A stretch of 64,000 nucleotides of DNA from Myxococcota bacterium (GCA_025057315.1 JANWXW010000154.1:62001-126000), one strand, 5' to 3'. Shown: positions 43,553 to 53,247, counted from the first letter of the stretch. Made by a program: numbers and translations. The notes: generated by a model not told the origin, from the letters alone.

Positions 43553-45106
43553 ATGCCCAGGCCTGCCAAGACGTCCGGCTCCTCTCCCCCCGTGGTGGAG
43601 AGCCTATATCCCCAGCAGGGCAGCGTGCTGTACGAGGTCTACCGGCTGGACACCGTCCTAGGAGAGGGGCCAAGCGGCGTCGTCTATCATGCCTGGCATC
43701 TAGCAGAACAGCGGGCCTATGCGGTCAAGGTCCTGCACCCCGACCTGGGCGCGCTCACGGCCGCGCTCATCCGGCTGCGCCGCGACAACCAGGCCGTTGG
43801 TGAGCTGTGCCAGCCACATCTCGGCGGTGCCCGGACGCTCATCGGACAGCAGGCCCCGATGCTGGCTCGGCCGCTCTTGCCAGCAGAGCCGCTGCGACGG
43901 CGCCTGCAGCGCGGCCCGCTGAAGCTGGGGGAGCTCATCCGCCTGTTTGCCCCGCTCTGCCGGTCGCTCGCCGTCGCCCACGATCGTGGGATCCTCCATG
44001 GAGATCTCAAGCCGGAGAACATCCTGCTCGTGCAGCCGCCGTCGAGACAAGGCGAACCAGCGCCGCAGGTGATCGACTTTGGCATGTGGCACCTGCGAGA
44101 CCGTTATGGGGGCATCGGCAGCCATCCGTTGCTGGGCACGCTTAGCTACCTGGCGCCAGAGCAAATTCAGAGCGACGGCGGGGCCCTCGATGAGCGGGTG
44201 GACATCTTCGCCCTGGGGGCGCTGCTCTACGAGTGTCTCACCGGCCGTCCGGCCTTTGATGGGGTCCACCCCTCTGCCACGGTGGCCAAGATCTGCCTGG
44301 GCGATCGACCGCGGCCAAGCGCGTTCTGTCCTACGCTGCCTGCGGGCCTGGACGCCCTGGTGGAGCGGGCATGTCACCGGCTGCCGGAGGGGCGCATCCC
44401 ATCGATGCGCGCGTTCTGGACTGCTCTGTGTGAGGCCGCAGCAGAGGCACCGGAGGTCGCCAAGGTGCTGCACACGGTGCAGGAGGCGGGCCACGACCTG
44501 TCTTCCATCGCGCGAGCGCCAGCGGGGGGAGAGACAGCGACGGATGGGCCCGCAGAGAGCACGGATACGGGGTGGGGGTGGCCGGCGATGCGGCCCCGAC
44601 GTCCATCGGCTGCCCAAGCCATTCGCGTATTCCGCGATGTCGAACGGGCCCACGGCAACCTTGCGGACAGCGATGCACATCGCCGCATGGCTGACGAGGC
44701 GGTCGCGCAGCTGGAGCAATCGCAGGGGAGCCCAGAGTCCCTGCCCGCCCCCTGGCCGCCGGGTGGAGGGGTCGCGGTGGGCGCCCGGCCCCAAAGCCCG
44801 CCTGGCAGGGATGCCGCGGTGGCCGACGAGGCGGGGGACCGCATGGAGCCTGGCCCCAGCACCGGACAGACGGAGACGCCGCCCAGGCAGACGCGCCCCG
44901 CCCACCCCTTCCAGGAGGCAGCACCGTCCATGCCGGTGCTGCCCGATGAGGGCCCGGAGGGGGGGAGGGACATGGCCCGGCCAGACCCGGTGCTCCCCTT
45001 GGTGCCGGTCCCTGCCGACCCGGAGCCCCGGTGGCTCCGCAGCTTGCCCGGTTTGTTCGGGGCGTTGATGCTGCTGCTCATCCTGCTGTTGGTGTTGCTG
45101 TCGTGA
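43553..45106 (+). CDS. Ser/Thr protein kinase with C-terminal membrane anchor
   Basis: The 517-residue protein has a Hanks-type kinase domain at about residues 30-300: glycine loop LGEGPSGVVY, ATP lysine in YAVKVL (Lys59), catalytic loop HGDLKPEN (149-156, with Asp151, Lys153 and Asn156), DFG at 175-177, and LAPEQ. The usual HRD is HGD, so it is a non-RD kinase, less dependent on loop phosphorylation. A long Pro/Gly/acidic region (about 330-490) leads to one C-terminal membrane helix ending LLILLLVLLS. There is no extracellular sensor domain. It is the first gene of a probable three-gene operon with a histidine kinase and a GGDEF response regulator. Confidence 0.92.
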   Translation: MPRPAKTSGSSPPVVESLYPQQGSVLYEVYRLDTVLGEGPSGVVYHAWHLAEQRAYAVKVLHPDLGALTAALIRLRRDNQAVGELCQPHLGGARTLIGQQAPMLARPLLPAEPLRRRLQRGPLKLGELIRLFAPLCRSLAVAHDRGILHGDLKPENILLVQPPSRQGEPAPQVIDFGMWHLRDRYGGIGSHPLLGTLSYLAPEQIQSDGGALDERVDIFALGALLYECLTGRPAFDGVHPSATVAKICLGDRPRPSAFCPTLPAGLDALVERACHRLPEGRIPSMRAFWTALCEAAAEAPEVAKVLHTVQEAGHDLSSIARAPAGGETATDGPAESTDTGWGWPAMRPRRPSAAQAIRVFRDVERAHGNLADSDAHRRMADEAVAQLEQSQGSPESLPAPWPPGGGVAVGARPQSPPGRDAAVADEAGDRMEPGPSTGQTETPPRQTRPAHPFQEAAPSMPVLPDEGPEGGRDMARPDPVLPLVPVPADPEPRWLRSLPGLFGALMLLLILLLVLLS

Positions 45107-45174
45107 GCCTACGCCTGCGGGAGCATAGCTCCCGGCCCGACCTTCACCCCGCTGAGAACCGCTCTGGATCCCTC

Positions 45175-47724
45175 ATGTCAGAGGCCCAGTCCGCCTCGCT
45201 CCAGACGGTGCCGCCCCCCTTACCAGCCCCGGCGTGGCGCCTGGGTCTGTGGCCCAAGCTGACGCTGTGGCTGCTGCTGTGCGGTGTGCTTCCCACGGTG
45301 CTTCTCGGCGCCGCTGAGATTCACCGTCAGCGTCAGGAGGGGCAGGCGAAGCTGCGCAGTCGGGCGGAGGTGCTGGCAACGCTGCTTCCGATCCAGACCG
45401 GACAGAACTGTCAGGCGCTCGCCCAGGGCAGCGCGCCCCGGATGGCCCTGCTCGCCGAGCGGGAGGGCTACCTGGTGGCACTCTACTCTGGAGAGCGCCT
45501 GCTGCATGCGACCTCATCTTACCTACCGTCCCACCTGCCGGGCGATGTGCCAATGCGCGCCCTGGAGGCCCCTGGGCCCCTGGTGCTGCCGCTGTCGACC
45601 CCCCAGGGGACGCTGGAGGTGGCCCTGGCGCGTGTCCCGCCCGCCGTGGCACCTGAGTGCAGGCGCCTGCTGCTCTTGCTCGCCCCGCGCCAGCAGGGCC
45701 TGGCTACGGTGCGCCGGCTTGCTCTGGGTCTGCTCCTGGCACTGGGTCTGCTGCTGGCTCCGGCCCTGCTCCTGCCCCTGCGGCTGACCAGCCAGATCTC
45801 GCGCCTGCACGATCGCATGCGGGCCCTGACCAGGGGCAGCGAGCTACCGACGGCGGAAGAGCTGCCCCGCCTGCCGCTGGACGAGCCGCTGCTGCGCCGG
45901 GGGGACGAGATTGGCGACCTGGCGCGCGCCTTTGCGCAGATGACCGAAGCCATGCGCGAGAGCCAGGCCCGCCTCAGCGCTCGCCTCCGTGAGCTGAGCA
46001 CGTTGCACTCCATCGGCCGGGCCATCTCGTCGGTGCTCGACTTGCAGGAAGCGCTCAACAAGATCGTGGGTGAGGTGGTGGCGGTCTTTTCCGCCCGGCG
46101 CGGCGCCCTGGTCCTGGTTGGACCCGATGCACGCTGCTACGTGGGTGCCAGCGTCCGCATCGAGCCGGCCGCAGCCAGCGCCGTCGCTGCGCTGGGAGAG
46201 GTCCTGATCCGTCGGGGCGGCTGCGTACGCATCGACGACATCAGCAAGGACCCCGAGCTGGCGGCGTCGGCACGCCACGGCGGCCTTTCCGGATCGTTGC
46301 TGGCCGCACCGCTGGACCAGCAGGGGCGCATCTTGGGCATCCTGCTCATCACCCGTTCCCGTGGGCGAGCCCGCTTCACGGATGCAGATCTGCAGCTGCT
46401 CGCGACGGTGGCGGACCAGGCATCGACGGCGGTTTCCAATGCGCGCCTGTACAACGAGGTGCAGCGAGCCTCCGAGGAGCTAGAGCTGCGGGTCAAGGAG
46501 CGCACCTACGACCTGGTGATGGCCAACGAGGAGCTAGCGCGGACGCTGGCCAACCTGCACCAGGCGCAGGCCCAGCTTGTGTTGTCCGAGCGCCTGGCGG
46601 GGCTGGGTCAGCTGGTGGCCGGCGTGGCCCATGAGATCAATTCTCCAGCCGGTGCCATCAAGGGCGCCGCCGATGCGCTCGGCGACAACGTGACCCGCAT
46701 GGACCAGCGGATGCGGCAACTTGCCCAGTTGCCGCTGCCGTCGGAGCAGTGGCAGGCCTTCCTGGCCATGTGTGATCAGGTCGCACCCATCTTACACGCC
46801 GCGCTTCTACCCGCGCCGGCGCAACTGCGTCGGCGCAGCCGCGACTACGCCGCTGCGTTGTCGGACTTAGGGGAGGGTCTACCAGGTGAGGAGGCAGTGC
46901 TGCTCGACGTGGGGCGCACCCTGGCCGAGCTGGGCGTGGATGAAGCCGTCGTGCTCCCAACGCTGCGCGAGGCCGCTCTGTCCCTCCGCGGTAGCTCCGT
47001 GCGGCCTGTGGAGGGGCTGGCGGTGCTTGTCGGCTACCTGGAGCAACGCGCGTACCTGCACCGCAACGCCCAGGCCATTCGCACAGCCATCGGCCAGATC
47101 ACCCGCATCGTGGGTGCGCTCAAGAGTTACTCCCACCTGGACCAGGCCCACATGGAACTCACCGACATCCACGAAGGCCTGGAAACCACACTTATCATTC
47201 TCCACAGCGAGCTAAAATATGGTATCTTGGTACAGCGTAAGTACGGAACAGTGCCGCCCATTCAAGCCTATGTAGACGAGCTGAACCAGGTGTGGACCAA
47301 CCTGCTGCACAACGCGGTGCAGGCCCTGCATGGTCAGCCCGACAGAGGGTTGGTGCGGGAGATCATCATCGAGACAGGCTATGATGAAACCCCGGCGGCC
47401 AGGGCGCGCCCGGAGCCCGAGCCGCAGGTACGACTTCTGCCGACTGGAGAGTGGCCGCGTGTGGAGGGGCAAGCGGAGGCCCAGGGGGAAGTATGGGTGG
47501 CCATTGAGGACAACGGACCGGGCATTCCAGAGGAGATCTTGCCGCGCATCTTTGAGCCGTTTTTCACCACCAAGCCCAAGGGCGAGGGCACCGGACTCGG
47601 CCTTGGCATCGTGCGGCAGATCGTCGACAAGCACCACGGGTGCATCGAGGTCTTCTCGAAACCGGGGCGGACCCGCTTCACGGTGCGACTGCCCGCCCGC
47701 AGGCCGTCCCCGGCTCAGAGCTGA
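45175..47724 (+). CDS. Membrane sensor histidine kinase with GAF domain
   Basis: The 849-residue protein has membrane helices at about 24-44 and 182-204 flanking a periplasmic domain, a HAMP region (about 205-280), and a GAF domain (about 300-440). The phosphoacceptor helix contains VAGVAHEINSPAGAIKG, with His486. The ATPase domain has the N box NLLHNAVQAL, the G1 motif VAIEDNGPGIPEE and G2 GEGTGLGLGI. About 110 extra residues lie between the H box and the N box, unlike typical kinases. A GTG at 45103, overlapping the upstream stop, is an alternative start. The response regulator follows after 7 bases. Confidence 0.93.
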   Translation: MSEAQSASLQTVPPPLPAPAWRLGLWPKLTLWLLLCGVLPTVLLGAAEIHRQRQEGQAKLRSRAEVLATLLPIQTGQNCQALAQGSAPRMALLAEREGYLVALYSGERLLHATSSYLPSHLPGDVPMRALEAPGPLVLPLSTPQGTLEVALARVPPAVAPECRRLLLLLAPRQQGLATVRRLALGLLLALGLLLAPALLLPLRLTSQISRLHDRMRALTRGSELPTAEELPRLPLDEPLLRRGDEIGDLARAFAQMTEAMRESQARLSARLRELSTLHSIGRAISSVLDLQEALNKIVGEVVAVFSARRGALVLVGPDARCYVGASVRIEPAAASAVAALGEVLIRRGGCVRIDDISKDPELAASARHGGLSGSLLAAPLDQQGRILGILLITRSRGRARFTDADLQLLATVADQASTAVSNARLYNEVQRASEELELRVKERTYDLVMANEELARTLANLHQAQAQLVLSERLAGLGQLVAGVAHEINSPAGAIKGAADALGDNVTRMDQRMRQLAQLPLPSEQWQAFLAMCDQVAPILHAALLPAPAQLRRRSRDYAAALSDLGEGLPGEEAVLLDVGRTLAELGVDEAVVLPTLREAALSLRGSSVRPVEGLAVLVGYLEQRAYLHRNAQAIRTAIGQITRIVGALKSYSHLDQAHMELTDIHEGLETTLIILHSELKYGILVQRKYGTVPPIQAYVDELNQVWTNLLHNAVQALHGQPDRGLVREIIIETGYDETPAARARPEPEPQVRLLPTGEWPRVEGQAEAQGEVWVAIEDNGPGIPEEILPRIFEPFFTTKPKGEGTGLGLGIVRQIVDKHHGCIEVFSKPGRTRFTVRLPARRPSPAQS

Positions 47725-47731
47725 GGTGAAC

Positions 47732-48802
47732 GTGCAGCGCGACCACATCATCTGCGTCGATGACGAAGAGGGCGTGCTGACGGCCCTGCGACAGCAGCTC
47801 GGGGCTCGCTTTGGTGAGGATTGCGAGATCGACTTGGCCCGGTCGGGACGCGATGCGCTGGAGCTGATCGACGAGCTGATGCGCGAGGGGGAGAGCGTGG
47901 CGATTGTGGTGGCGGACCAGATCATGCCCGGCATGAAGGGCGTGGAGCTTCTCATCGAGGTCCACAAGCGGCTCCCCAAGACAGCCAAGGTGTTGCTCAC
48001 CGGCCAGGCCGGTCTAGATGCGGTCATTTTGGCCATCAACCATGCTGGGCTGTCGCGCTACCTGCCTAAGCCATGGGAGGAGCCTGACCTTCGTCTGACC
48101 ATCGAGAGCCTGCTGTCGAACTACCGCTTGCAGCGCCACAACGAGCGGCTCCTCATCAGCCTCCAGGAGCAAAACATGAAGCTGGAGGCGCTCAATCTGG
48201 GCCTGGAGCAGAAGGTCCGCGAGCGCACTCGGGCCCTGGAGGAGGCCAACCGGCGCCTCGCCGAATTGGCCATCACCGATGGCCTCACTGGCCTAAACAA
48301 CCATCGCTACCTGCAAGAGCAACTCGTGCTGGAGGTCGAGCGGTCGCTCCGCACTGCCGTGCCGCTTGGCATGCTGATGGTGGATGTGGACCACTTCCGC
48401 CTGTATAATAACCGCTTTGGTCACCCTGTCGGCGACGAGGTGCTGCGGCGGGTGGCCCGTCTTATCAGCGAGCACCGCCGCGTCAACGATGTCGTAGCAC
48501 GCTACGGCGGTGAGGAGTTTGCCCTGCTGCTCATCAACGCCGATCACCGCGTGGCGGCGCACATCGCCGAGCGGCTGCGGCAGCGGGTGCAGGCCGAACC
48601 GTTCCCGCAGGCACAGGAGATGCCCGGCGGCCGGCTGACGATCTCCATCGGTGTGGCCAGCTGCCCGGCCGATGGCACCACCCCGGCTGGGCTGCTGGCA
48701 GCGGCGGATGCGGCCCTGTTCCGCGCCAAGCATGCCGGCCGCAACACCGTGCGCATAGCTGGCGAGCCAGACCCTCCGGTGTTCGAAGCTTTGGGAACAT
48801 AG
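47732..48802 (+). CDS. Response regulator with GGDEF diguanylate cyclase
   Basis: The 356-residue protein has a receiver domain (residues 1-125): CVDDEEG, phospho-acceptor Asp62 in VVADQIMPG, LTGQA, and LPKPW. A coiled linker (NLGLEQKVRERTRALEEAN) leads to a GGDEF domain with active-site GGEEF (259-263), so it is probably a functional cyclase making c-di-GMP. An RxxD inhibitory I-site (RVND) sits five residues before GGEEF. The HK upstream is the likely phosphodonor. Two in-frame GTGs exist; the second (47732) has AGGTGA five bases upstream and was chosen. Confidence 0.93.
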   Translation: MQRDHIICVDDEEGVLTALRQQLGARFGEDCEIDLARSGRDALELIDELMREGESVAIVVADQIMPGMKGVELLIEVHKRLPKTAKVLLTGQAGLDAVILAINHAGLSRYLPKPWEEPDLRLTIESLLSNYRLQRHNERLLISLQEQNMKLEALNLGLEQKVRERTRALEEANRRLAELAITDGLTGLNNHRYLQEQLVLEVERSLRTAVPLGMLMVDVDHFRLYNNRFGHPVGDEVLRRVARLISEHRRVNDVVARYGGEEFALLLINADHRVAAHIAERLRQRVQAEPFPQAQEMPGGRLTISIGVASCPADGTTPAGLLAAADAALFRAKHAGRNTVRIAGEPDPPVFEALGT

Positions 48803-48835
48803 ATTCTATATATTATTGGAGCGTACCGGTCGCGG

Positions 48836-49957
48836 TCAACGGGGCGGCAGGTAGGCTAGGTTCTCCGCAGAGGGGAGGGGCGAGGCCGCAGGCCGGGTGA
48901 CCAGTCCCTCGATCACAGGACGAGGAGGGTTCGGCACGCCTGGTGCAATGCGGCTTAGCCCACGCGGCCGGCCCGGCTGCAGCCCGCCGGGAGCGATCAG
49001 GTCAGCCATCATCACGTCCACGATCCGATAGCGACGCAGCGCCAGCTTCTCCACGAAGTCGCTGGCCCCCTGCACCGAGAAATGCCACACATCGCCTGGG
49101 GGGTACGGCAGCACGCGCGACTTGATTGTGCGCAGTACCACGCTCTTTTGGTCCAGTGGCAGCGCTTGCAGGTTGCGCAGCAGGCGGCTGCTATAGCTGA
49201 ACCAGGACTCGGCGTTCGACAGGTACAGCACCCGGATCGGCACGCCAGCGGCCCGGGCGGCCTCCCCCACCTCGAGCATCGTCCGCGATCCGGCCAGGTC
49301 GCCCACCCGCGCCACCAGCCGTCCGGCCAGGGCGAGCCGGCGCACATGCGCATACAGGGTCTCGTCGCCCAGCCAGCTCACCGGCACACCGTTGTGCTGC
49401 TGGCGCTGCGTGCGGCGCAGCCGGCTATAGAGCAGCGGCCCGTATTCTTTATATATCTGCAGCGCCGCGGCGCGCTCCTTCGGTTCCGGCAGCCGTGCGG
49501 CCACTGCAGCGTGCAGCTCGCTGTCGCGCCTCCCCGACAGCAGGGCGAGGAACTGCTCTGGCGTTGGGGCCGCCGCCAGCACGGCACCGTAGAGGCGGTG
49601 AAGGTTTACCACCGCGGCGTCCAGGTCGATGAGGTAGACCACATCAGCGCATGCCACCGCAGCCAGCGTATAGTTCTGATCGGCACCGACCCCCAGGTAG
49701 CCGCGCCCGAGGCCGCGGATGTCGTCAAAGAACAGGTCATGTCGACGCTCGTTGGACCACAGGTAATGACGGCTCACGCGCCGGCCGCGTTCATCCGCTG
49801 GACCGTTGAGCAGGATGCGCTGCATGGTCGTCGCCAGCTCAGCCAGCTGCAGCACTTCCTCCGGGTCCCCCTGTGCTTCGTCCGCCCAAACTGCTGGGGG
49901 CGCCAATGGGATCAGCAGCAGAACCCCCAGCGCAGTGCACCTCGGCAAATGTTGCAC
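48836..49957 (-). CDS. LIC_10091-like secreted protein
   Basis: The 373-residue protein starts at GTG 49957 with a signal peptide (cleavage after VWA, about residue 25). The region from RHYLWSNERRHDLFFDDIRGLG to YLIDLDAAVVNLHRLYGA resembles the LIC_10091 family, which has a SAM-methyltransferase-like Rossmann layout (GVGADQNYTL, YLIDLD). A later VRVLYLSNAESWFSYSSRLLRNLQAL fits it. Whether it binds SAM, and what it modifies, is unknown. The C-terminal 50 residues are proline-rich. Divergent from the LysM gene across an AT-rich region. Confidence 0.75.
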   Translation of the reverse strand: MQHLPRCTALGVLLLIPLAPPAVWADEAQGDPEEVLQLAELATTMQRILLNGPADERGRRVSRHYLWSNERRHDLFFDDIRGLGRGYLGVGADQNYTLAAVACADVVYLIDLDAAVVNLHRLYGAVLAAAPTPEQFLALLSGRRDSELHAAVAARLPEPKERAAALQIYKEYGPLLYSRLRRTQRQQHNGVPVSWLGDETLYAHVRRLALAGRLVARVGDLAGSRTMLEVGEAARAAGVPIRVLYLSNAESWFSYSSRLLRNLQALPLDQKSVVLRTIKSRVLPYPPGDVWHFSVQGASDFVEKLALRRYRIVDVMMADLIAPGGLQPGRPRGLSRIAPGVPNPPRPVIEGLVTRPAASPLPSAENLAYLPPR

Positions 49958-50041
49958 ATGGATATTATATTCCCTTTCCCCCAGAGGCGACCGCCCATGA
50001 TCATGATATGATGGGCAAGGTGCGGCAGGGCCCGCGTGCGT

Positions 50042-52267
50042 ATGGTTGCACTCAGGCGTTCATGCGCTCTGGTCGGCTGTTTCTGGATGTGCCTTATGCT
50101 GTCCGCCCCTCCGGCCTCTGGCGCTCCCAGCACTCCCCCGCCTCTGGTCGAGTACCGCGTGCGCCGCGGTGACACGCTGCAGGGCGTCGCGCGGCGGCTC
50201 TACGGCGACCCGCGGCGCATCGACCTGATTCTGCGCCACAACGATCTGGGTCCGCCCCCTCACCGCCTACGGGCCGGGCAAATCCTGCGCGTGCCGCCAG
50301 ATGCCTGGTTGGCGTTCGTCGGTGGACGAGTCGAGGTCCACGGCCCAGAGCGTCGCGTGGTCGGGGGCCCGGTCCCACTGCAGCGTGGTGACCGCGTGTC
50401 TACATTCAAGCACGCGCGGGCCGCGGTCGAGTTCAGCGACTCTACGCGTGCCGTGCTCGAGGAACATTCGGTGCTGCTGGTAGCTGGCGCCGATGCCGGA
50501 CAGGTGCCCGGTCTGCGGACGGCAAACGATACCACCCTGCTCGCAGGCAGCCTACGGGTCACCGGTCCCGTCGATGGCCTGGCCGTCATCGCCACCCGCT
50601 GGGCGCGTGTCGAACTGCGCGGCGGCGATGGCCTGGTGCGCGTCGATGGCACCGGTAGGACCCGTCTCGCCGTGCATGAGGGGCAATGGCGGGTGACCGC
50701 AGCCGGGCGGACCGTGACCCTGCGCGGGGGCCAGGGAACCCTCATCGACCGCCGCGCTGCCCCGCAGCCACCGCGCGATCTGCCTGGACCGCCCCAATGG
50801 ACCAGTGTCCCCGCGCCGATTCTGTTCATGCTCGGTGGTACCGTCCAGGCGCAGGGCTCCTTTCACGCCGGGGGAGGGCCCCCACCTGCGATGTGGCGGG
50901 TGCAGATCGCACAAGACGATCGCTTTGCCAGCCTGGTCGTGGACTCCCTGCAGCCGGCGGCGGAGGATCGCCTAGTGGCGCACGGTCTGGCGCCAGGGGT
51001 CTATTTCGCTCGCGTCGCCGCCCTGGACGACGATCAGTTTGAGGGCCCGCCGAGTGCGGCCGTGCGCTTCGAGGTGGTCGAGGTGCGCATCTTAGAGGGT
51101 GGCAAAGGCGAGCCCGCCCGCCTGTCGTTGCCCCAGGGCCTGTTCTGCGGCCTCGATGGTGCCGAGTTGGCAGCGGTGCACAGCCCCCTGCCGCTGATCC
51201 CTGGCCGAGCGCACCTGCTGCGCTGCGCCGCCACGCCAGGTGGACGCACCAGCGAGCTGCGCATCGATGCCAGGCAGGCTGGTCTACCCCGTCACCGAAC
51301 GGAGGTGGGGCCGTTGCGTCAGGACGGCGGCTGGCTCCGGCGCCAGGTGCTGCTGCGCCTGAGCGACCCTGCAGGGAGACCGCTGACCGGCCTCCGCGTC
51401 CTGGCCCGCCCCGAAGGAGACATGCTCGCCGGCGCTGTGCGTGAGGTGGAGCCCGGAGCCTATGCAGTCGAGGTCGCATGGCCCTGGGGCCGTCGTCCGG
51501 GCATGCTTCACTTCGACGTCGGCGCAGACGAAGAGATTGCCGTGCTCATCCGGGCTGCGCCCCCGCCCCTGGAGCCCGCGCCGCCCCCAGTCACTCGGCC
51601 GCCTGCACGGCCACCGCGTCCGCGGCCCCCGGCGCTGCCATCGACCCCAGCTGCGCAGCCCGCGCCGTCGCTCCTGCTTGCTGATCGTACAGTCTGGGAT
51701 CTCTCCGTCGGGGCCACCGTGCTGTTTAGCGATCCGGCGCAGGGACCATTTGGCCGCGGCCTGCTGCTGGGCTTCGGCCGCCGCTTCCCCCTGTCCCGCG
51801 GCGCGCTGTCGATTGGCCTGCGCGCTCAGGTGGAGGATTTCAGCTATCATCCTGGCGTGCGCACGCCCTGCGCCTCCGATGGGGGGAGCCCGGCCATGCT
51901 GTGCATCCGCTCCCGAGAGGGCGACTTTGCCTACCTGTTCGCACGCGCCGCGCTGACCCTGTCCATCCCCCTCACCTACCACCTCCGTGCGGCCGATCGG
52001 GCCATCGTCCCTTACCTGGGGCTGGCTCCCCTGCTGGTGCTGGACTGGAGGCAGTCGCAGGTGCTGGGTCTGCCCAACCGGGTGAGGCGGACCGAGCACG
52101 CCGGCCTTGTTGCGCTGGCCGGTCTCTCGCTGCGGCCCTGGCGGGCCCGGTGGGGCAGCCTGCTGGTCGAGGCCGGCTACCGCCATGTGGGCCTTGCAGA
52201 GCGCCGGCGCAACGATGCCTCGCTGGGCGGGTTCCTGCTCATGCTTGGGTTCCGCGCAGAGCACTAG
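50042..52267 (+). CDS. LysM and FecR domain protein with C-terminal barrel
   Basis: The 741-residue protein has a signal peptide, a LysM peptidoglycan-binding domain (VEYRVRRGDTLQGVARRLYG to AGQILRVPP, about residues 36-90), and a FecR-like domain (about 95-240; STFKHARAAVEFSDSTRAVL). Fibronectin- or Ig-like parts follow (about 280-350), then a proline-rich spacer and a C-terminal 170-residue segment ending in LLMLGFRAEH that looks like an outer-membrane barrel. FecR domains often sense or anchor at the cell wall. GTG 50036 is also in frame. Function: envelope structural or sensing, inferred. Confidence 0.85.
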   Translation: MVALRRSCALVGCFWMCLMLSAPPASGAPSTPPPLVEYRVRRGDTLQGVARRLYGDPRRIDLILRHNDLGPPPHRLRAGQILRVPPDAWLAFVGGRVEVHGPERRVVGGPVPLQRGDRVSTFKHARAAVEFSDSTRAVLEEHSVLLVAGADAGQVPGLRTANDTTLLAGSLRVTGPVDGLAVIATRWARVELRGGDGLVRVDGTGRTRLAVHEGQWRVTAAGRTVTLRGGQGTLIDRRAAPQPPRDLPGPPQWTSVPAPILFMLGGTVQAQGSFHAGGGPPPAMWRVQIAQDDRFASLVVDSLQPAAEDRLVAHGLAPGVYFARVAALDDDQFEGPPSAAVRFEVVEVRILEGGKGEPARLSLPQGLFCGLDGAELAAVHSPLPLIPGRAHLLRCAATPGGRTSELRIDARQAGLPRHRTEVGPLRQDGGWLRRQVLLRLSDPAGRPLTGLRVLARPEGDMLAGAVREVEPGAYAVEVAWPWGRRPGMLHFDVGADEEIAVLIRAAPPPLEPAPPPVTRPPARPPRPRPPALPSTPAAQPAPSLLLADRTVWDLSVGATVLFSDPAQGPFGRGLLLGFGRRFPLSRGALSIGLRAQVEDFSYHPGVRTPCASDGGSPAMLCIRSREGDFAYLFARAALTLSIPLTYHLRAADRAIVPYLGLAPLLVLDWRQSQVLGLPNRVRRTEHAGLVALAGLSLRPWRARWGSLLVEAGYRHVGLAERRRNDASLGGFLLMLGFRAEH

Positions 52268-52316
52268 CAGGCCCGAAGCACAAACAGACCAGACAGATTC
52301 GGATAAAGTGGCAGGC

Positions 52317-53243
52317 ATGCGCTGCCTGTCCCTGTCTCTGCTGCTGGTGGCCGCGCCGGTGGCGGCTCGCACCGTACCGGAGGACTGGGGCCCTGCCCTG
52401 CTCCGTTCGGCTGGTGTGGACCCGGCGCAGATTCGCTGCAACCGAGACAACCGCTGGGGGGATACCTTGCGCCAGGATGCGCAGGCCGGCGCGGCCGAAT
52501 TGATGGCAGCCGCTGGCCCCGCGTTGCGCCCCCTGTCGACCGAGGAGCATGCGGCCCTGCAGAAAAAACTCCAGGGGATCTTGTTTTGGCGCATGGTGCG
52601 CGCGGTGATCATCGAGGGCAACAACAACAACATCGGCGTCATCGCGCTGCGCGGCCGCAGCTACATCGACTCCTCTGGTCGACGGCGCCCGCTGCTGGTA
52701 TTCCGCTCAGGCCTGACCCCGTCGCCACAGGCGCCTGGGTCCTGCTTCCAGTCGCTGCTTCAGGCTGGTGGCGTGCGCCATGTCGTCAACCTGTTCGATG
52801 GCGATATTCCCGCCGCAGACCTGGTGGCAGCTGAAGCGCGCGCTGCTGCAGCGGCCGGCGCCAGCTACACCACGGCTTCCGATGACAGCGCCGGCTATGG
52901 ACCGTGGCGCGAGCTGCTGCGCAACCACTATGACGATCCGGAGCGCCGCCTGCAGGCCAGCCGGTCTGTGGCCCGCCTCATCCGCGAGCAGATCCTCGCC
53001 CCCGGCGGCGCGCCCCCGCGCGGCAACATCCACATCCACTGCGGCGGCGGCATGCACCGCTCCGGAATGATCGCCGGCATCCTGGAGCGGTGCATCAACC
53101 GCGAGCCCCTCGAGGTCGTCGAGGCCCACTACCGCTACCATGTGGGCTGGCGTGGTCCAGACCGCCCGGGTGGCCTAGAGGAGGGCAACCTGCGCTTCAT
53201 TCGCGAGTTTGACTGCACCTTGCTCGAGCCGTCGCAGAAGTAG
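52317..53243 (+). CDS. Secreted protein tyrosine phosphatase-like protein
   Basis: The 308-residue protein has a signal peptide (cleavage after VAA, about residue 17) and the protein-tyrosine-phosphatase active-site loop HIHCGGGMHRSGM: the C-x5-R signature with Cys242 and Arg248. Upstream, HVVNLFDGDIPAADLV may hold the general acid. Such enzymes dephosphorylate Tyr or Ser/Thr residues or inositol phosphates; a periplasmic or secreted location makes inositol phosphate or cell-surface substrates plausible. It lies 50 bases after the LysM gene and 5 bases before the ABC gene, in the same direction. Confidence 0.82.
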   Translation: MRCLSLSLLLVAAPVAARTVPEDWGPALLRSAGVDPAQIRCNRDNRWGDTLRQDAQAGAAELMAAAGPALRPLSTEEHAALQKKLQGILFWRMVRAVIIEGNNNNIGVIALRGRSYIDSSGRRRPLLVFRSGLTPSPQAPGSCFQSLLQAGGVRHVVNLFDGDIPAADLVAAEARAAAAAGASYTTASDDSAGYGPWRELLRNHYDDPERRLQASRSVARLIREQILAPGGAPPRGNIHIHCGGGMHRSGMIAGILERCINREPLEVVEAHYRYHVGWRGPDRPGGLEEGNLRFIREFDCTLLEPSQK

Positions 53244-53247
53244 CCCC

